The position numbers were made by a program, and so were the translations under genes. The notes under the pieces were generated by a model, which made no database searches, was not told the origin of the DNA, and saw only the letters and a list, made by a program, of their open reading frames with translations. A stretch of 64,000 nucleotides of DNA from Cellulomonas cellasea (GTDB lineage: Bacteria > Actinomycetota > Actinomycetes > Actinomycetales > Cellulomonadaceae). The stretch lies in NCBI RefSeq assembly GCF_006538745.1, contig NZ_BJLR01000013.1, positions 62,001 through 126,000 of the forward strand, in the 5' to 3' direction. How positions within the stretch are numbered: the first letter of the stretch is position 1; each line of letters opens with the position of its first letter. Below are positions 42,480 to 52,183 of this stretch, piece after piece.

Positions 42480-43610
42480 TCAGCTCGCGAACCGGATCGG
42501 CACGAGCAGGTAGCGGTACTCCTGCAGGTCGTCGCCGTCGAGCGACTCCTGCCCCGTGAACTCGACCGGCTTGTTCGGGTGCGTGAACGACATCCGCACG
42601 AACGGCGTCGTGAGCGCGCCCAGGCCGTCGAGCAGGAACTGCGGGTTGAACGCGACCGAGATGTCGTCGCCGACGAGCGTCGCCTCGAGCGCCTCGGACG
42701 CCTGCGCGTCGTCGCCCTGGCCGGCGTCGAGCACGACCTGGCCCTCGGTGAACGACAGCCGGATCGGGGTGTTGCGCTCCGCGACGAGCGCGACGCGCTT
42801 GGCGGCGTCCGCGAGGGTCTGCGTGAGCACGACGGCGTGGATGGGGGTCTCGTCCGGGAACAGGCGCCGGACCGCGGGGTAGTCGCCGTCGACGAGGAGC
42901 GACGTCGTGTGGCGGCCGCCGGCCTCGAAGCCGATGAGGTCGACGCCCTGGCCGGTCGCGAGCGCGACGTTGACCGAGCTCGACGAGCCGAGCGACTTCG
43001 CGGCGTCGGAGAGCGTGCGGGCCCGCACGAGCGCGACCGTCGAGATGTCCGGCGACGCCGGCGTCCAGGTGAGCTCGCGGAGCGCGAGGCGGTAGCGGTC
43101 GGTCGCGAGGAGCGTGATCTTCTCGCCCTCGATCTCCATCCGGACGCCCGTCAGCAGCGGGAGCGTGTCGTCGCGGCTCGCGGCGATCGTCACCTGCGCG
43201 ACCGCGTGGGTCAGGGCGTCGCCCTCGACCGTACCCGTGACGGCGGGCATCGCGGGCAGCGCGGGGTAGTCCTCGACGGGCATCGTCAGGAGCGTGAACC
43301 GGCTCGCGCCGCACGTCACGGTGACCTTGGTGCCCTCGAGCACGACGTCGACGGGCTTGGCCGGCAGCGCGCGGGATATCTCCGCGAGCAGGCGGCCCGA
43401 GACCAGGACCGTGCCGGGCTCGCTCACGTCGGCCGCGATCTCCGAGCGGGCCGAGACCTCGTAGTCGAAGCTCGAGAGCTGGAGCGTGCCCGAGGCGTCG
43501 GCCTCGATGCGCACGCCCGCGAGCACCGGGACCGGGGGGCGGGTCGGCAGGCTGCGAGCCGTCCACGTGACTGCTTCGGCGAGAACGTCACGGTCGACGC
43601 GGAACTTCAT
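42480..43610 (-). CDS. dnaN: DNA polymerase III sliding clamp (beta)
   Basis: A 376-aa beta clamp of three similar domains (about 1-120, 125-245, 250-376) that forms the dimeric ring holding the replicase. The start MKFRVDRDVLAEAVTW and the end YRYLLVPIRF are diagnostic; the final residues are part of the partner-binding pocket region. Upstream in-frame codons back to 43820 lie in the origin region and are not used; the ATG at 43610 has GGTGGGG before it. Confidence 0.97.
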   Translation of the reverse strand: MKFRVDRDVLAEAVTWTARSLPTRPPVPVLAGVRIEADASGTLQLSSFDYEVSARSEIAADVSEPGTVLVSGRLLAEISRALPAKPVDVVLEGTKVTVTCGASRFTLLTMPVEDYPALPAMPAVTGTVEGDALTHAVAQVTIAASRDDTLPLLTGVRMEIEGEKITLLATDRYRLALRELTWTPASPDISTVALVRARTLSDAAKSLGSSSSVNVALATGQGVDLIGFEAGGRHTTSLLVDGDYPAVRRLFPDETPIHAVVLTQTLADAAKRVALVAERNTPIRLSFTEGQVVLDAGQGDDAQASEALEATLVGDDISVAFNPQFLLDGLGALTTPFVRMSFTHPNKPVEFTGQESLDGDDLQEYRYLLVPIRFAS

Positions 43611-44454
43611 GCCCCACCCTCTCGGTCCTGGGTCGCCGGACGCCGGTGACCCGCCGGCCCACGGCGGTCGAGCCGCAGGCGCTGCGAACCCGCGCTCGTG
43701 AGGAGCAGCGCCGCGGGACGACATGCGAGGGGACGCCTTGGCTGCGGTGCGGGAGCACGGGTTGCTCGGAAGACTACGCGAGTGGCGATGTGGCCGGTAC
43801 CGGACTGTGGACGCCGTCACGGGTCAGTCCTCGGCCGTCGTCCTGCGCTCCTCGGCGGGTGGTGCCCGTCCCGGCCGGTCCTGCTCGGCGCCCTCGGTCG
43901 GTCGATCGGCTCGAGAGGTCTTCGAAGGTGTGTGGATTTCTCCGCTGAAGATGAGTCGTCATCGTCATAGCGTCTGTGCACTTTGTGGATGAGAGCCGTT
44001 TCCGCAGGTCAGTGTGGTTGTGGAGGTGTGCACGGAGTGTGGGTCGGACCCGTGGACAGCGGGCTGCCGCGGTGGACGGGAAACTTCGTCACGGCGTCGT
44101 CCACGGGAACAGGGTGTGTCGTCCACATGCGCTGTGCGTGTCGTCCACCGTCATCCACAGGTGTGTGCACAGGTGTGAACATTCGTCCCATGCCTCGTTC
44201 GTGGTCGCGCCGACGGCGTCCCCAGGTCTGTGGATGGGGTGTGGATGCGGGCCTCGGGTGTTCGGAAGACGCGCGTGATCAGGCCGGACGGGGGACGTGC
44301 CGGGGGTGTGGACAACGCGCGGTGCGGGACGGGACGCGGCGGTGCGGAGGGTCGGGGGCGGGCCGACGTGGAGGCACGGGGCAGGGCCGGCGTGGAGACA
44401 GCACGAAGGGCCGGGGACAGGTGTCCTCCGGCCCTCCACGACGTCCTCGGCGGG
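43611..44454. other. oriC: chromosomal replication origin (oriC)
   Basis: The 844-bp gap between dnaN and dnaA holds a cluster of DnaA boxes in both orientations. Exact: TGTGGACAA at 44307-44315. One mismatch or near-consensus: TCGTCCACA 44119-44127, TCATCCACA 44151-44159, TGTGGACGC 43806-43814, TGTGGATTT 43931-43939, TGTGGATGA 43984-43992, TGTGGATGG 44229-44237, TGTGGATGC 44240-44248, CGTGGACAG 44051-44059, TCGTCCACG 44097-44105, TCGTCCACC 44141-44149. The least GC-rich stretch, about 43920-43995, is the best unwinding-element candidate. Position and box density are typical of actinobacterial origins. No protein gene here. Confidence 0.9.
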
Positions 44455-45912
44455 TCAGCCGCGGTTCTGCTGCTTGATCCGGTTCGTCAGCTCGGTGACC
44501 TGGTTGTAGATCGAGCGACGCTCCGCCATGAGCTCGCGGATCTTGCGGTTCGCGTGCATCACCGTCGTGTGGTCGCGGCCGCCGAACGCCTGGCCGATCT
44601 TGGGCAGCGACAGGTCCGTGAGCTCGCGGCACAGGTACATCGCGATCTGCCGGGCCGTCACCAGCACGCGTGAGCGCGACGAGCCGCACAGGTCGTCGAT
44701 GCTCAGGCCGAAGTACGCGGCCGTCTGCCCGATGACCTGCGTCGCGGTGATCTCCGCGGTGTTGTCGTCCGTGATCAGGTCCTTCAGGACGATCTCCGCG
44801 AGCGACAGGTCGACCTGCTGCCGGTTGAGGTTCGCGAACGCCGTGACCCGGATCAGCGCACCCTCGAGCTCACGGATGTTCGTCGAGATCTTCGAGGCGA
44901 TGTACTCGAGCACGTCGTCGGGCGCCTGGAGCTTCTCGCTGCCGGCCTTCTTGCGCAGGATCGCGATGCGGGTCTCGAGGTCCGGCGGCTGGACGTCGGT
45001 GATGAGGCCCCACTCGAACCGCGACCGCATGCGGTCCTCGAAGCCGTTGAGCTGCTTGGGCGGCAGGTCGGACGTGATCACGACCTGCTTGTTCGCGTTG
45101 TGCAGCGTGTTGAACGTGTGGAAGAACTCCTCCATCGTCTGTTCCTTGCCCTGCAGGAACTGGATGTCGTCGATGAGGAGCACGTCGACCTCGCGGTAGC
45201 GGCGCTGGAACGCACCGGCCTTGTCGTCGCGGATCGAGTTGATGAAGTCGTTGGTGAACTCCTCGGAGTTCACGTAGCGCACGCGCACGCTCGGGTAGAG
45301 GTTCTGCGCGTAGTGGCCGATCGCGTGCAGCAGGTGCGTCTTGCCCAGCCCCGAGTCGCCGTAGATGAACAACGGGTTGTAGGCCTTCGCGGGGGCCTCG
45401 GCGACGGCGACCGCGGCCGCGTGCGCGAACCTGTTCGACGAGCCGATGACGAACGTCTCGAACAGGTACTTGGGGTTCAGGCGCGCCGGCTCCGTCGGGG
45501 GGACCGGGCGGCGCGACGACGGGCGGAACGGCTCGCGGGCCGGCTCGTCGTCCTCGTCGTGGTGGTCCGAGCCCCGCACCGGGCTGTGCTCGGTGACCAC
45601 CGGGGGGAGCGGGCGCAGCTGCGGGCCGTCACCGTCGATCGGGGCCAGGTCGGCGTCGACCGTGATCGCGAAGCGCGCCTCGCGGCCGAGCGCCGACGAC
45701 AGGGCGCTCACGACCTCGGTCCGGACCCGGGTCTCGAGGTACTCCTTGGTCAGGTCGTTGCCGACCGCCAGGAGCATCGTCCCGTCGAGGAGGCCCAGCG
45801 GCTTCGCGAGCTTCACGAAGGCGAGCTGCCGCGGCGTGATGTCGGGGCTCTGCTCGAGCTCCACGACGGCGTCGGTCCAGACACGGGTCAGCTGCTCGTC
45901 CTGTGGTGACAC
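44455..45912 (-). CDS. dnaA: chromosomal replication initiator DnaA
   Basis: A 485-aa AAA+ initiator. Domain I (about 1-85) is followed by an acidic linker (about 100-145). The ATPase has [19 protein letters not shown], Walker [10 protein letters not shown] (about 185-193), Walker [10 protein letters not shown] and the arginine-finger region. Domain IV has the DnaA-box-binding signature around [15 protein letters not shown]. Start is GTG; DnaA boxes lie about 55 bp upstream, suggesting autoregulation. Confidence 0.98.
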   Translation of the reverse strand: MSPQDEQLTRVWTDAVVELEQSPDITPRQLAFVKLAKPLGLLDGTMLLAVGNDLTKEYLETRVRTEVVSALSSALGREARFAITVDADLAPIDGDGPQLRPLPPVVTEHSPVRGSDHHDEDDEPAREPFRPSSRRPVPPTEPARLNPKYLFETFVIGSSNRFAHAAAVAVAEAPAKAYNPLFIYGDSGLGKTHLLHAIGHYAQNLYPSVRVRYVNSEEFTNDFINSIRDDKAGAFQRRYREVDVLLIDDIQFLQGKEQTMEEFFHTFNTLHNANKQVVITSDLPPKQLNGFEDRMRSRFEWGLITDVQPPDLETRIAILRKKAGSEKLQAPDDVLEYIASKISTNIRELEGALIRVTAFANLNRQQVDLSLAEIVLKDLITDDNTAEITATQVIGQTAAYFGLSIDDLCGSSRSRVLVTARQIAMYLCRELTDLSLPKIGQAFGGRDHTTVMHANRKIRELMAERRSIYNQVTELTNRIKQQNRG

Positions 45913-45965
45913 GTCCTACCCTCGCTGCCCGTTGTCGTGGCCGTGAGTCTCGCACGGTCACCCGA

Positions 45966-45986
45966 TGATCCACACCTTTGTCCACA
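45966..45986. promoter_or_regulatory. DnaA boxes upstream of dnaA
   Basis: TGATCCACA (45966-45974) and the perfect TTGTCCACA (45978-45986), 12 bp start to start, lie 54-74 bp before the dnaA start. Probably autoregulatory or part of the wider origin. Confidence 0.7.
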
Positions 45987-46390
45987 GCCTGTGTGCGGTG
46001 CGCCGAATGGCCCCGCGGCGGGGGCGGAGGCGGCGGCGGTGGCACGGGGTCCTGCGCCTGCCGACGGGTGGACGAACGGCTCGGCCGAGCTCGCGAGCGA
46101 CCGCGGACCGTCGTGACGACGCACGATACTAGCCGCCGGTTCTCACCCTCCGGGAGGGTGAGGGGGTGAGAAACCTCGTCGCCCGCGTGTCGCGCCGCCT
46201 CGTGCGGGGCTGGGGGTGGCAGGGTGCCGGGCCTCGTCCTGTGCTGGGGCGCTCGCCGGGGGGTCCGTTCCGGTGGACCGGTCGGGGCGCCGGAAGGGCG
46301 TCGACGGTGGCGCAGTGGTGGCGGAGGTCACGCGCGCGGAGGTCGGTGGTCGTGCGAGAGTTCGGTGCGGCGCTTCGCGCTGCCTGCCAT
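45987..46390. other. dnaA-rpmH intergenic region with a near-perfect palindrome
   Basis: About 400 bp with no convincing gene. The segment 46142-46162 reads CTCACCCTCC-G-GGAGGGTGAG, a 10-bp inverted repeat around one base, followed by another GGGGGTGAG. A tract of G/C alternations at 46015-46040 is low complexity. Confidence 0.5.
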
Positions 46391-46420
46391 TTGACCCCTA
46401 CGGCCGGCGCGGCGTAACGT
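46391..46420 (+). promoter_or_regulatory. promoter candidate for rpmH-rnpA-yidD-yidC-jag
   Basis: TTGACC (46391-46396), an 18-bp spacer and TAACGT (46415-46420) fit a housekeeping sigma-70-type promoter. Transcription would start near 46427, about 140 bp before rpmH. Confidence 0.6.
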
Positions 46421-46567
46421 TGTGCAGCCCTTCCTGATGGCTCCTGCTGGCGCGCCATGACGCCGGACACGCTCGCGCGTGTCGACCCCGGAGCAGTCGA
46501 GCTCGGCACCCTGACCTGGTCGTGCGCGCTGCGCGTGATCATTGCCCCGAAGTACTTGGAGACCCTC

Positions 46568-46705
46568 GTGAGCAAGCGGACCTTCCAGCCGAACAACCGG
46601 CGCCGCGCCAAGACGCACGGCTTCCGTCTGCGCATGCGGACGCGTGCGGGCCGTGCGATCCTCGCCGCTCGTCGGCGCAAGGGTCGCACGGAGCTCTCGG
46701 CCTGA
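46568..46705 (+). CDS. rpmH: ribosomal protein bL34
   Basis: A 45-aa very basic ribosomal protein. [19 protein letters not shown] is the hallmark of bL34. GTG start at 46568 with GGAG 7 bp upstream; the longer reading from 46457 is not supported. It leads the rpmH-rnpA-yidD-yidC-jag cluster divergent from dnaA. Confidence 0.98.
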   Translation: MSKRTFQPNNRRRAKTHGFRLRMRTRAGRAILAARRRKGRTELSA

Positions 46706-46715
46706 CGCCTCTCCG

Positions 46716-47078
46716 GTGCTGCCTGCCGCGCACCGGATGCGCCGTCCCGCCGAGTTCGAGCGGGCGGTGCGCCGCGGTGCGCGTGGCGGACGTGAGTCGC
46801 TCGTCGTGCACCTCGTGACTGAGACCGACCCCGGACCTGGTCCGGTGGTCGGTCTCGTCGTGTCCAAGGGCATCGGCAACGCCGTGACGCGCAACCGGGT
46901 CAAGCGCCGGCTGCGCGCGCTCGTGCGTGAGCGGCTCGCGACCATGCCGGCGGACGCGGGCGTCGTCGTCCGGGCGCTGCCGCCCGCGGCGGTGCGCGAC
47001 TACGCGTCGCTCGGCGAGGACCTCGACATCGCGCTCAGGGTCGCCGCCAAGCGGGCCCGCCAGCGCGCCGGCGCCTGA
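46716..47078 (+). CDS. rnpA: ribonuclease P protein component
   Basis: A 120-aa protein subunit of RNase P, which matures tRNA 5' ends. It has the [12 protein letters not shown] region and the family signature around [18 protein letters not shown]. The GTG at 46716 (before [13 protein letters not shown]) gives the normal length; an upstream frame through rpmH is discarded. 10 bp after rpmH. Confidence 0.95.
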   Translation: MLPAAHRMRRPAEFERAVRRGARGGRESLVVHLVTETDPGPGPVVGLVVSKGIGNAVTRNRVKRRLRALVRERLATMPADAGVVVRALPPAAVRDYASLGEDLDIALRVAAKRARQRAGA

Positions 47079-47088
47079 GAGACATCCC

Positions 47089-47394
47089 ATGACCTGGCGA
47101 CCTCGGCAGGCCCTCCGGCTGCTCGCGCGGCTGCCCGGGCTCGTCCTCGTCGGACTCGTCCGGGTCTACCAGACCGTCATCTCGCCGCTCACGCCCCCGA
47201 CGTGCCGGTTCTACCCGTCGTGCTCGCAGTACGCGGTCGTCGCGATCACCCGGCACGGGGCGGTCCGCGGTACGTGGCTCGCCGTCCGACGCGTCCTGCG
47301 GTGCCACCCCTGGAACCCCGGGGGCGTCGACGACGTTCCGCCAGCAGCGGCTCACCGGCCTCGCACTCCTCGCACGGCCCACGCCGCGCACTGA
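47089..47394 (+). CDS. yidD: YidD membrane-protein insertion factor
   Basis: A 101-aa protein with the YidD core [30 protein letters not shown] and [13 protein letters not shown]. It assists YidC in inserting membrane proteins. Short Arg/His/Pro-rich tail. 10 bp behind rnpA and 23 bp before yidC. Confidence 0.93.
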   Translation: MTWRPRQALRLLARLPGLVLVGLVRVYQTVISPLTPPTCRFYPSCSQYAVVAITRHGAVRGTWLAVRRVLRCHPWNPGGVDDVPPAAAHRPRTPRTAHAAH

Positions 47395-47417
47395 CCCCCA
47401 GCAAGGAGCTCTGCCAC

Positions 47418-48563
47418 ATGTCGTGGTTCGACGGCCTGCTCTACCCGATCATGGTCGCGGTGGCCTGGATCATGGTCCAGTTCCACTCGCTGCTGACGAA
47501 GGCCGGGCTCGACGAGGAGTCCGGTGCGGCGTGGGCGCTGTCGATCGTCGGCCTCGTCATCGTCATGCGGATCCTGCTCATCCCGCTCTTCTTCAAGCAG
47601 ATCAAGGCCTCGCGCGGCATGCAGCTGCTCGCGCCCGAGATGCAGGCGATCCAGAAGAAGTACAAGGGCAAGACCGACCCCGCGTCCCGTGAGGCGATGA
47701 GCCGCGAGACGATGGAGCTGTACCGCAAGCACGGGACCAACCCGTTCGCGTCCTGCCTGCCGATCCTCGCGCAGTCGCCGATCTTCTTCGCGCTGTTCCG
47801 CGTGCTGTACTCCCTCGGCCCGCTGGCCGACGGCACGTACCCGAACGCCGAGAACCCGAAGGCCACGATCGGCCCCCTCACCGCGCAGCTCGCCGGCCAG
47901 GCCGAGTCCGCCACGATCTTCGGGGCGCCGCTCTCCGGCACCTTCCTCGGGTCCGACGACATCCAGGTCAAGGTCGTCACCGTCCTGCTGATCCTCGCGA
48001 TGTCCGCGACGACCTTCCTCACGCAGCGCCAGCTGACGATGAAGAACATGCCGCCGGCCGCCCTCCAGGGCCCCATGGCGCAGCAGCAGAAGATGCTCCT
48101 CTACTTGATGCCGATCATCTTCGCGGTGTCGGGCGTCAACTTCCCGATCGGTGTCCTCATCTACTGGACCACCACGAACCTGTGGTCGATGGGCCAGCAG
48201 TTCTACACGATCCGACGCATGCCGGCCCCCGGGTCGCAGGCCGAGATCGCGCTCAAGGAGCGTCGCGCGCGCAAGGCCGCCACGAAGGGCGGCACGCTGC
48301 AGATCGAGGAGACGCCGACCACGGTGCTCGACGAGAAGCCGCGACCCGGTCAGCGCACGCAGCCCAAGCGCAAGGACCGCGCGAAGGCCCGCCCGGCCGG
48401 TGCGGCAGGTGCGACGGCGGCCGGTGCGACGGCGGCCGGCGGCACGAACGGTGCAGCCAGCGGCGCCGCGGCGGCACCCGGCGGAGCGGCGGCCTCCGCG
48501 GCCGACGACGGTCCCGACGAACCGCCCGCGAAGCGCGTAAGCACGACCAAGCCCAAGAAGTAA
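47418..48563 (+). CDS. yidC: YidC/Oxa1-family membrane protein insertase
   Basis: A 381-aa insertase. Helices lie at about 5-25, 38-56, 100-125, 185-205 and 230-265. The positively charged loop follows the second helix (FFKQIKASRGMQLLAPEMQA), and SPIFFALFRVLY marks the Oxa1 core. The C-terminal about 110 residues are basic and then Ala/Gly-rich low-complexity (AGATAAGATAAGGTNG), ending in a KK tail. ATG with AAGGAG upstream. Confidence 0.96.
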   Translation: MSWFDGLLYPIMVAVAWIMVQFHSLLTKAGLDEESGAAWALSIVGLVIVMRILLIPLFFKQIKASRGMQLLAPEMQAIQKKYKGKTDPASREAMSRETMELYRKHGTNPFASCLPILAQSPIFFALFRVLYSLGPLADGTYPNAENPKATIGPLTAQLAGQAESATIFGAPLSGTFLGSDDIQVKVVTVLLILAMSATTFLTQRQLTMKNMPPAALQGPMAQQQKMLLYLMPIIFAVSGVNFPIGVLIYWTTTNLWSMGQQFYTIRRMPAPGSQAEIALKERRARKAATKGGTLQIEETPTTVLDEKPRPGQRTQPKRKDRAKARPAGAAGATAAGATAAGGTNGAASGAAAAPGGAAASAADDGPDEPPAKRVSTTKPKK

Positions 48564-48603
48564 CGCTCACCCCCGGCACCGAGCCGACTCCCGAGGAGCA
48601 CCG

Positions 48604-49128
48604 ATGACGCCTGCAACCGAGCAGCCCAGCACGCCGCCCGCGCCCGAGGAGGTCCCGTCCTCGCGACTCGAGGAAGAGGGCGAGATCGCCGCCGACTACC
48701 TCGAGGAGCTCCTCGACATCGCCGACCTCGACGGGGACATCGACATCGACGTCGACCACGGCCGAGCAGCCGTCGAGATCATCGCCGAAGGCGGCTCCGA
48801 GCGGGCGCTCCAGCGCCTCGCCGGCGAGGACGGAGAGGTGCTCGACGCCCTCCAGGAGCTCACGCGCCTCGCGGTGCAGGCCAAGACGGGGGAGCGGAGC
48901 CGGCTCATGCTCGACGTCGCCGGGTACCGCGCCGCTCGTCGCACCGAACTCATCAAGGTCGCCGACGAGGCGATCGCGCGCGTCAAGGAGACCGGCGCCG
49001 ACGTCGCGCTCGAGCCGATGAACCCCTTCGAGCGGAAGGTCGTGCACGACGCCGTCGCCGCCGCCGGGCTCGTGAGCGACTCCGACGGGGTCGAGCCTGC
49101 GCGGCACGTGGTCATCAGGGCGTCCTGA
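48604..49128 (+). CDS. jag: Jag/KhpB RNA-binding protein (KH-R3H)
   Basis: A 174-aa protein with a type II KH domain (about 30-105) and an R3H domain near the C-terminus, where NPFERKVVHDAVA and VEPARHVVIR are diagnostic. No Jag-N domain, as is usual in actinobacteria. Binds RNA and is linked to cell-shape control in other bacteria. Last gene of the rpmH operon; a terminator follows at 49156. Confidence 0.93.
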   Translation: MTPATEQPSTPPAPEEVPSSRLEEEGEIAADYLEELLDIADLDGDIDIDVDHGRAAVEIIAEGGSERALQRLAGEDGEVLDALQELTRLAVQAKTGERSRLMLDVAGYRAARRTELIKVADEAIARVKETGADVALEPMNPFERKVVHDAVAAAGLVSDSDGVEPARHVVIRAS

Positions 49129-49155
49129 TCTCGCAGTCTCTTCTGCAGTGCCTCG

Positions 49156-49184
49156 AGGGCGGCCGATTGCGGATCGGCCGCCCT
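49156..49184 (+). terminator. terminator of the rpmH-jag operon
   Basis: AGGGCGGCCGAT / ATCGGCCGCCCT, a perfect 12-bp stem with a 5-nt loop, 28 bp after the jag stop. Confidence 0.85.
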
Positions 49185-49891
49185 TGGTGCGTCTTGGGTG
49201 GGTGATTCTCGTTCGGGCTGTCGGACCGTCGGGGTGGTTGGGGGTTGAGGCCGGGTGAGGGACGCTGCGCCGGGGCGTCCGCGTCCCTGAGATCCCACGC
49301 GTGGCTGGATGCATGTATGCGGGCATCCAGGCCCGCCGGCATGGCCTTGTGCTGAGCTGCAGGCACTGAGTGCGTCGACTGCTGGGTCTGGAGGCGTCCT
49401 CTGTGCGTGTCGCGCTCGCTCGAGGACGGACGCACGGCACGTTGAGCGGCAGACTGGCTAGCCGCAGGGCAGTGCGCTGCCGTCCCGGCGAGTACGGGCG
49501 GTCGCGGCTCTCGTCAGATCAACCATGGTGAGACGAGTCCTGGCGTCGGGGCACGCGACGCTGGCGCAGATTCGACGACATCGCCGGTGCCTCGGTCTGA
49601 CTCGCGATGAGCACAGAAGGTCCCTCGAGGCCATCGCTGGGATGCGCAAGGTTGCGATCGTCGCGCCGCACCCGCACCTCGCCACCCGCTGCGTGTGGAG
49701 GGGTCCAAGAGTTCCGTCCAGGCGGCCAACCGCGTCCGTGTGTCGTGATGTGTCCTCATCCCCTGTACGTGCGGTGGTTCGGGCGCCGAGAGCGGTACAC
49801 GGACCGACGTCGACGCGACGGGCTGAGTTTCGGCAGACCTGATGGCTCGCTCCCGCGGTTTGTGTCCCGGGCTGGGGCGGTTCTGCTGCCC

Positions 49892-49905
49892 GTTTCACGT
49901 GAAAC
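49892..49905. other. parS: parS site 1
   Basis: GTTTCACGTGAAAC, perfect palindrome, ParB-binding consensus. Confidence 0.93.
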
Positions 49906-49977
49906 GACCATCTCAACCGCTGCAGAGGCTGCGATCTGCCGTCGTGAGGGCTCCGGCCAGAACGGAGCGCGGAAGCA

Positions 49978-49991
49978 GTTTCACGTGAAAC
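49978..49991. other. parS: parS site 2
   Basis: GTTTCACGTGAAAC, perfect palindrome, 86 bp from site 1. Confidence 0.93.
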
Positions 49992-50683
49992 GGACTGGCT
50001 GCAGGCGTTGCCGCACGCACGAGGACTGCAGCGACCTTGCGGGGTGCTCCCGCGGATCCTCCGAAGCGGACTGGACATGTGACGTCGGAGCGCGCAGGGG
50101 AACCTCTCCCGAAGACGCAAGAGCCGACCTCGACATCCCCGATCGGTGGCGATGTCCTGGGGCGTGCTGCTTGGCGTCGGCCGACGTCGTACGGCGATCT
50201 GCCGGTGACGTCGATGTCGCGCAGCGATCACCAGCACTTCCGGATGTGCGGTTCGCAACCGTCCCGAGGCCAGACCGTGCGGTCTTCTGCCCGCCGCCAG
50301 CCGAGGGCAAGACGGCGGCGCGCGGGTGACGAGGTCGCGGTGGCGCCTATCGACGTTGGGATTCGCACGAACCACGAGTCCTGGCAGCTCGATTGCGTCT
50401 GGCCGAAGGGTTCGGAACCGCAGAAGGAGTCTGTCGTGGCGTATGCCTCACCGTCTCGGATGGACCGGGAGTTGCGAATACGGCCATAGACCGGCGAGAA
50501 GGCGAGGCTCACCGCGTTGGCTCCGCGTCCCTCGTTGGGTCAGCTCCCCCCGCCAAAGGTGGTGGGTCGGAGTCCACGAGGCGGAATCCATGGGCTCCGC
50601 TCTGTCGCGAAGACGTCGGGGCGCTGACCCCGGTGAGAGGTGGGGAGGCCCGTTCCGTCTCGCTAGGGCGCGGACGTGGCTGC

Positions 50684-50697
50684 GTTTCACGTGGAAC
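50684..50697. other. parS: parS site 3
   Basis: GTTTCACGTGGAAC, the common actinobacterial one-base variant. Confidence 0.9.
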
Positions 50698-50885
50698 ACC
50701 GTGGCGGTACGGCTGGCCCACCTCGCCTACGCGCGGCCGCCCGACGCCTGCGCACCTTTGCGGCGTCCAACAAGGCAACCCGTGGCCGTGGGAAATTCCT
50801 CGTGCCACGAGGTCGCCTCCAGGTGCAGTGGGCCGAGGTGGCACCGGGCTGCGCGTCGCGCGCATGCGCGTACAGCCTTCCTGTT

Positions 50886-50899
50886 GTTTCACGTGGAAC
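50886..50899. other. parS: parS site 4
   Basis: GTTTCACGTGGAAC, same variant as site 3, 202 bp away. Confidence 0.9.
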
Positions 50900-51698
50900 G
50901 GACGAGGTCGGTGGGTGTCTGATGGCGGTGAGCCACCTGCGGGAGACAGGGCCGCGCGAACGAGTCGGCGGCATTGACATCAGCTCAGCACATCAGTTCG
51001 ACGCGGACTCGCAGAGACCGCGACCGTCTAGTGGCCTGCGGACTCTGGTGCCGCGACATCGACGGCCGGACCCGTGAAACGGGCAGCACCGCCGATCCGG
51101 AGCACCGCGGAGTCAGAGACTGCAGACGCCCTGCACCCGAGGCAGCAGAGCGGAAGGGCGGCGAGCGAAGGGCTGGAGCACTGGCATGCCGACGTGGGGT
51201 CGCGCTCTGTCGCATCACTGAACGTCAGGCGTTCCCGGTCGGAGACCGAAAGCATCGCGCTTTGTCGGAGGGGCAGGGTGGTGACGGCATGCCGCGTCGC
51301 AGACCGAGCGCGCATGTTGCGGCCGCGGAGGGTCGAGTTCCGAGGCCGGGTCAGACGAGCACGGAGGTAGGATCTGAGTTCGGGGCCGAACACCCCCGCG
51401 GACGGCGGACCGGCGGGACGTGAAGGCCGCGGCGAAGCGCAGCCGTGCGGTGCATCGCTTGTTCGTGACACGTCCAGGTGTGGAGCGCGTCGGAGGCGCC
51501 GCCGCGGACACGGATGGAGCGAACCTCTGCATGGTCGTCCCCGCGGTGCGCCTGGGCAGGATCCCGCGACGGATAGACCCCCGTCTCCGGACCGGACCTG
51601 CGCGAGACTGGCCGGCGCGCGGTCGCGAGATCGGACGAGCGAAACGCCGACCGCTCCGCCTAGCCGCAGGTTCCGCGTCGAACCTCGAGCACCCTCTC

Positions 51699-51850
51699 TT
51701 CTGCAGGGGCGATGCGCGCCCGAGGAGGTCGCCGCGTTCTGTAGGGGCGATGCGAGGCCGAGGAGGTCGCCGCGTTCTGTAGGGGCGATGCGCGCCCGAG
51801 GAGATCGCCTCGTTCCGCAGGGGCAATGCGTGCCCGACGAACGCTCCTCG
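51699..51850. repeat. 38-bp tandem repeat, four copies
   Basis: Four head-to-tail units start at 51699, 51737, 51775 and 51813, with the first bases of a fifth at 51851. Each begins TTCTG(T/C)AGGGGCGATGCG and contains a GGGCG/CGCCC inverted repeat in most copies. Units differ by a few bases. There are no spacers, so it is not CRISPR. Located upstream of rsmG in the parS region. Confidence 0.85.
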
Positions 51851-52183
51851 TTCTGCAGCCGGGTAGCGCGCGCGCCGAGCGAACCGCTCAGTCGTACGGG
51901 CTCGGCTGCGCATCCGAGCGAAGCGCTCCCTCTCTTCCGCGCCTCGCGGCCACTGAGCCTTTTGGGCCTGATATGCGTCGTGGCCTCTCGGGCGCGGCTA
52001 TCGCGAACGGCGTCGACGGTGCTTCGGTTCAGGGATGCGCGGCGTCCTGCACAGGCGGCGGGGTGGCACACCGGGGCGGCATCGTTCAGACGGTACGGTG
52101 GGCGGCGCACCAGGTGTGGTGACGGGGTCGGTCGACCTCGAGCGGACGGGGCATCACGCCCCTTGAGAGCTGGGGCGAGGTGC

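Larger units (their letters stand above)
49185..52183. other. 3-kb region without convincing genes, carrying parS sites
   Basis: Between jag and rsmG all open frames are overlapping, short and lack family motifs, ribosome-binding sites or the strong GC-third-position bias of neighbouring genes. It contains four parS sites (49892, 49978, 50684, 50886) and a 38-bp tandem array (51699-51850). It is best read as centromere-type DNA, possibly with decayed genes or small RNAs that I cannot identify. Confidence 0.6.

Noticed and set aside
49607..50329. Plus-strand frame of about 240 codons in the gene desert
   Set aside because: It runs through two parS sites, has no ribosome-binding site or recognisable motif, and overlaps equally good frames on both strands.
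51699..51850. CRISPR array
   Set aside because: The 38-bp units are directly joined, without spacers, and no cas genes are present.
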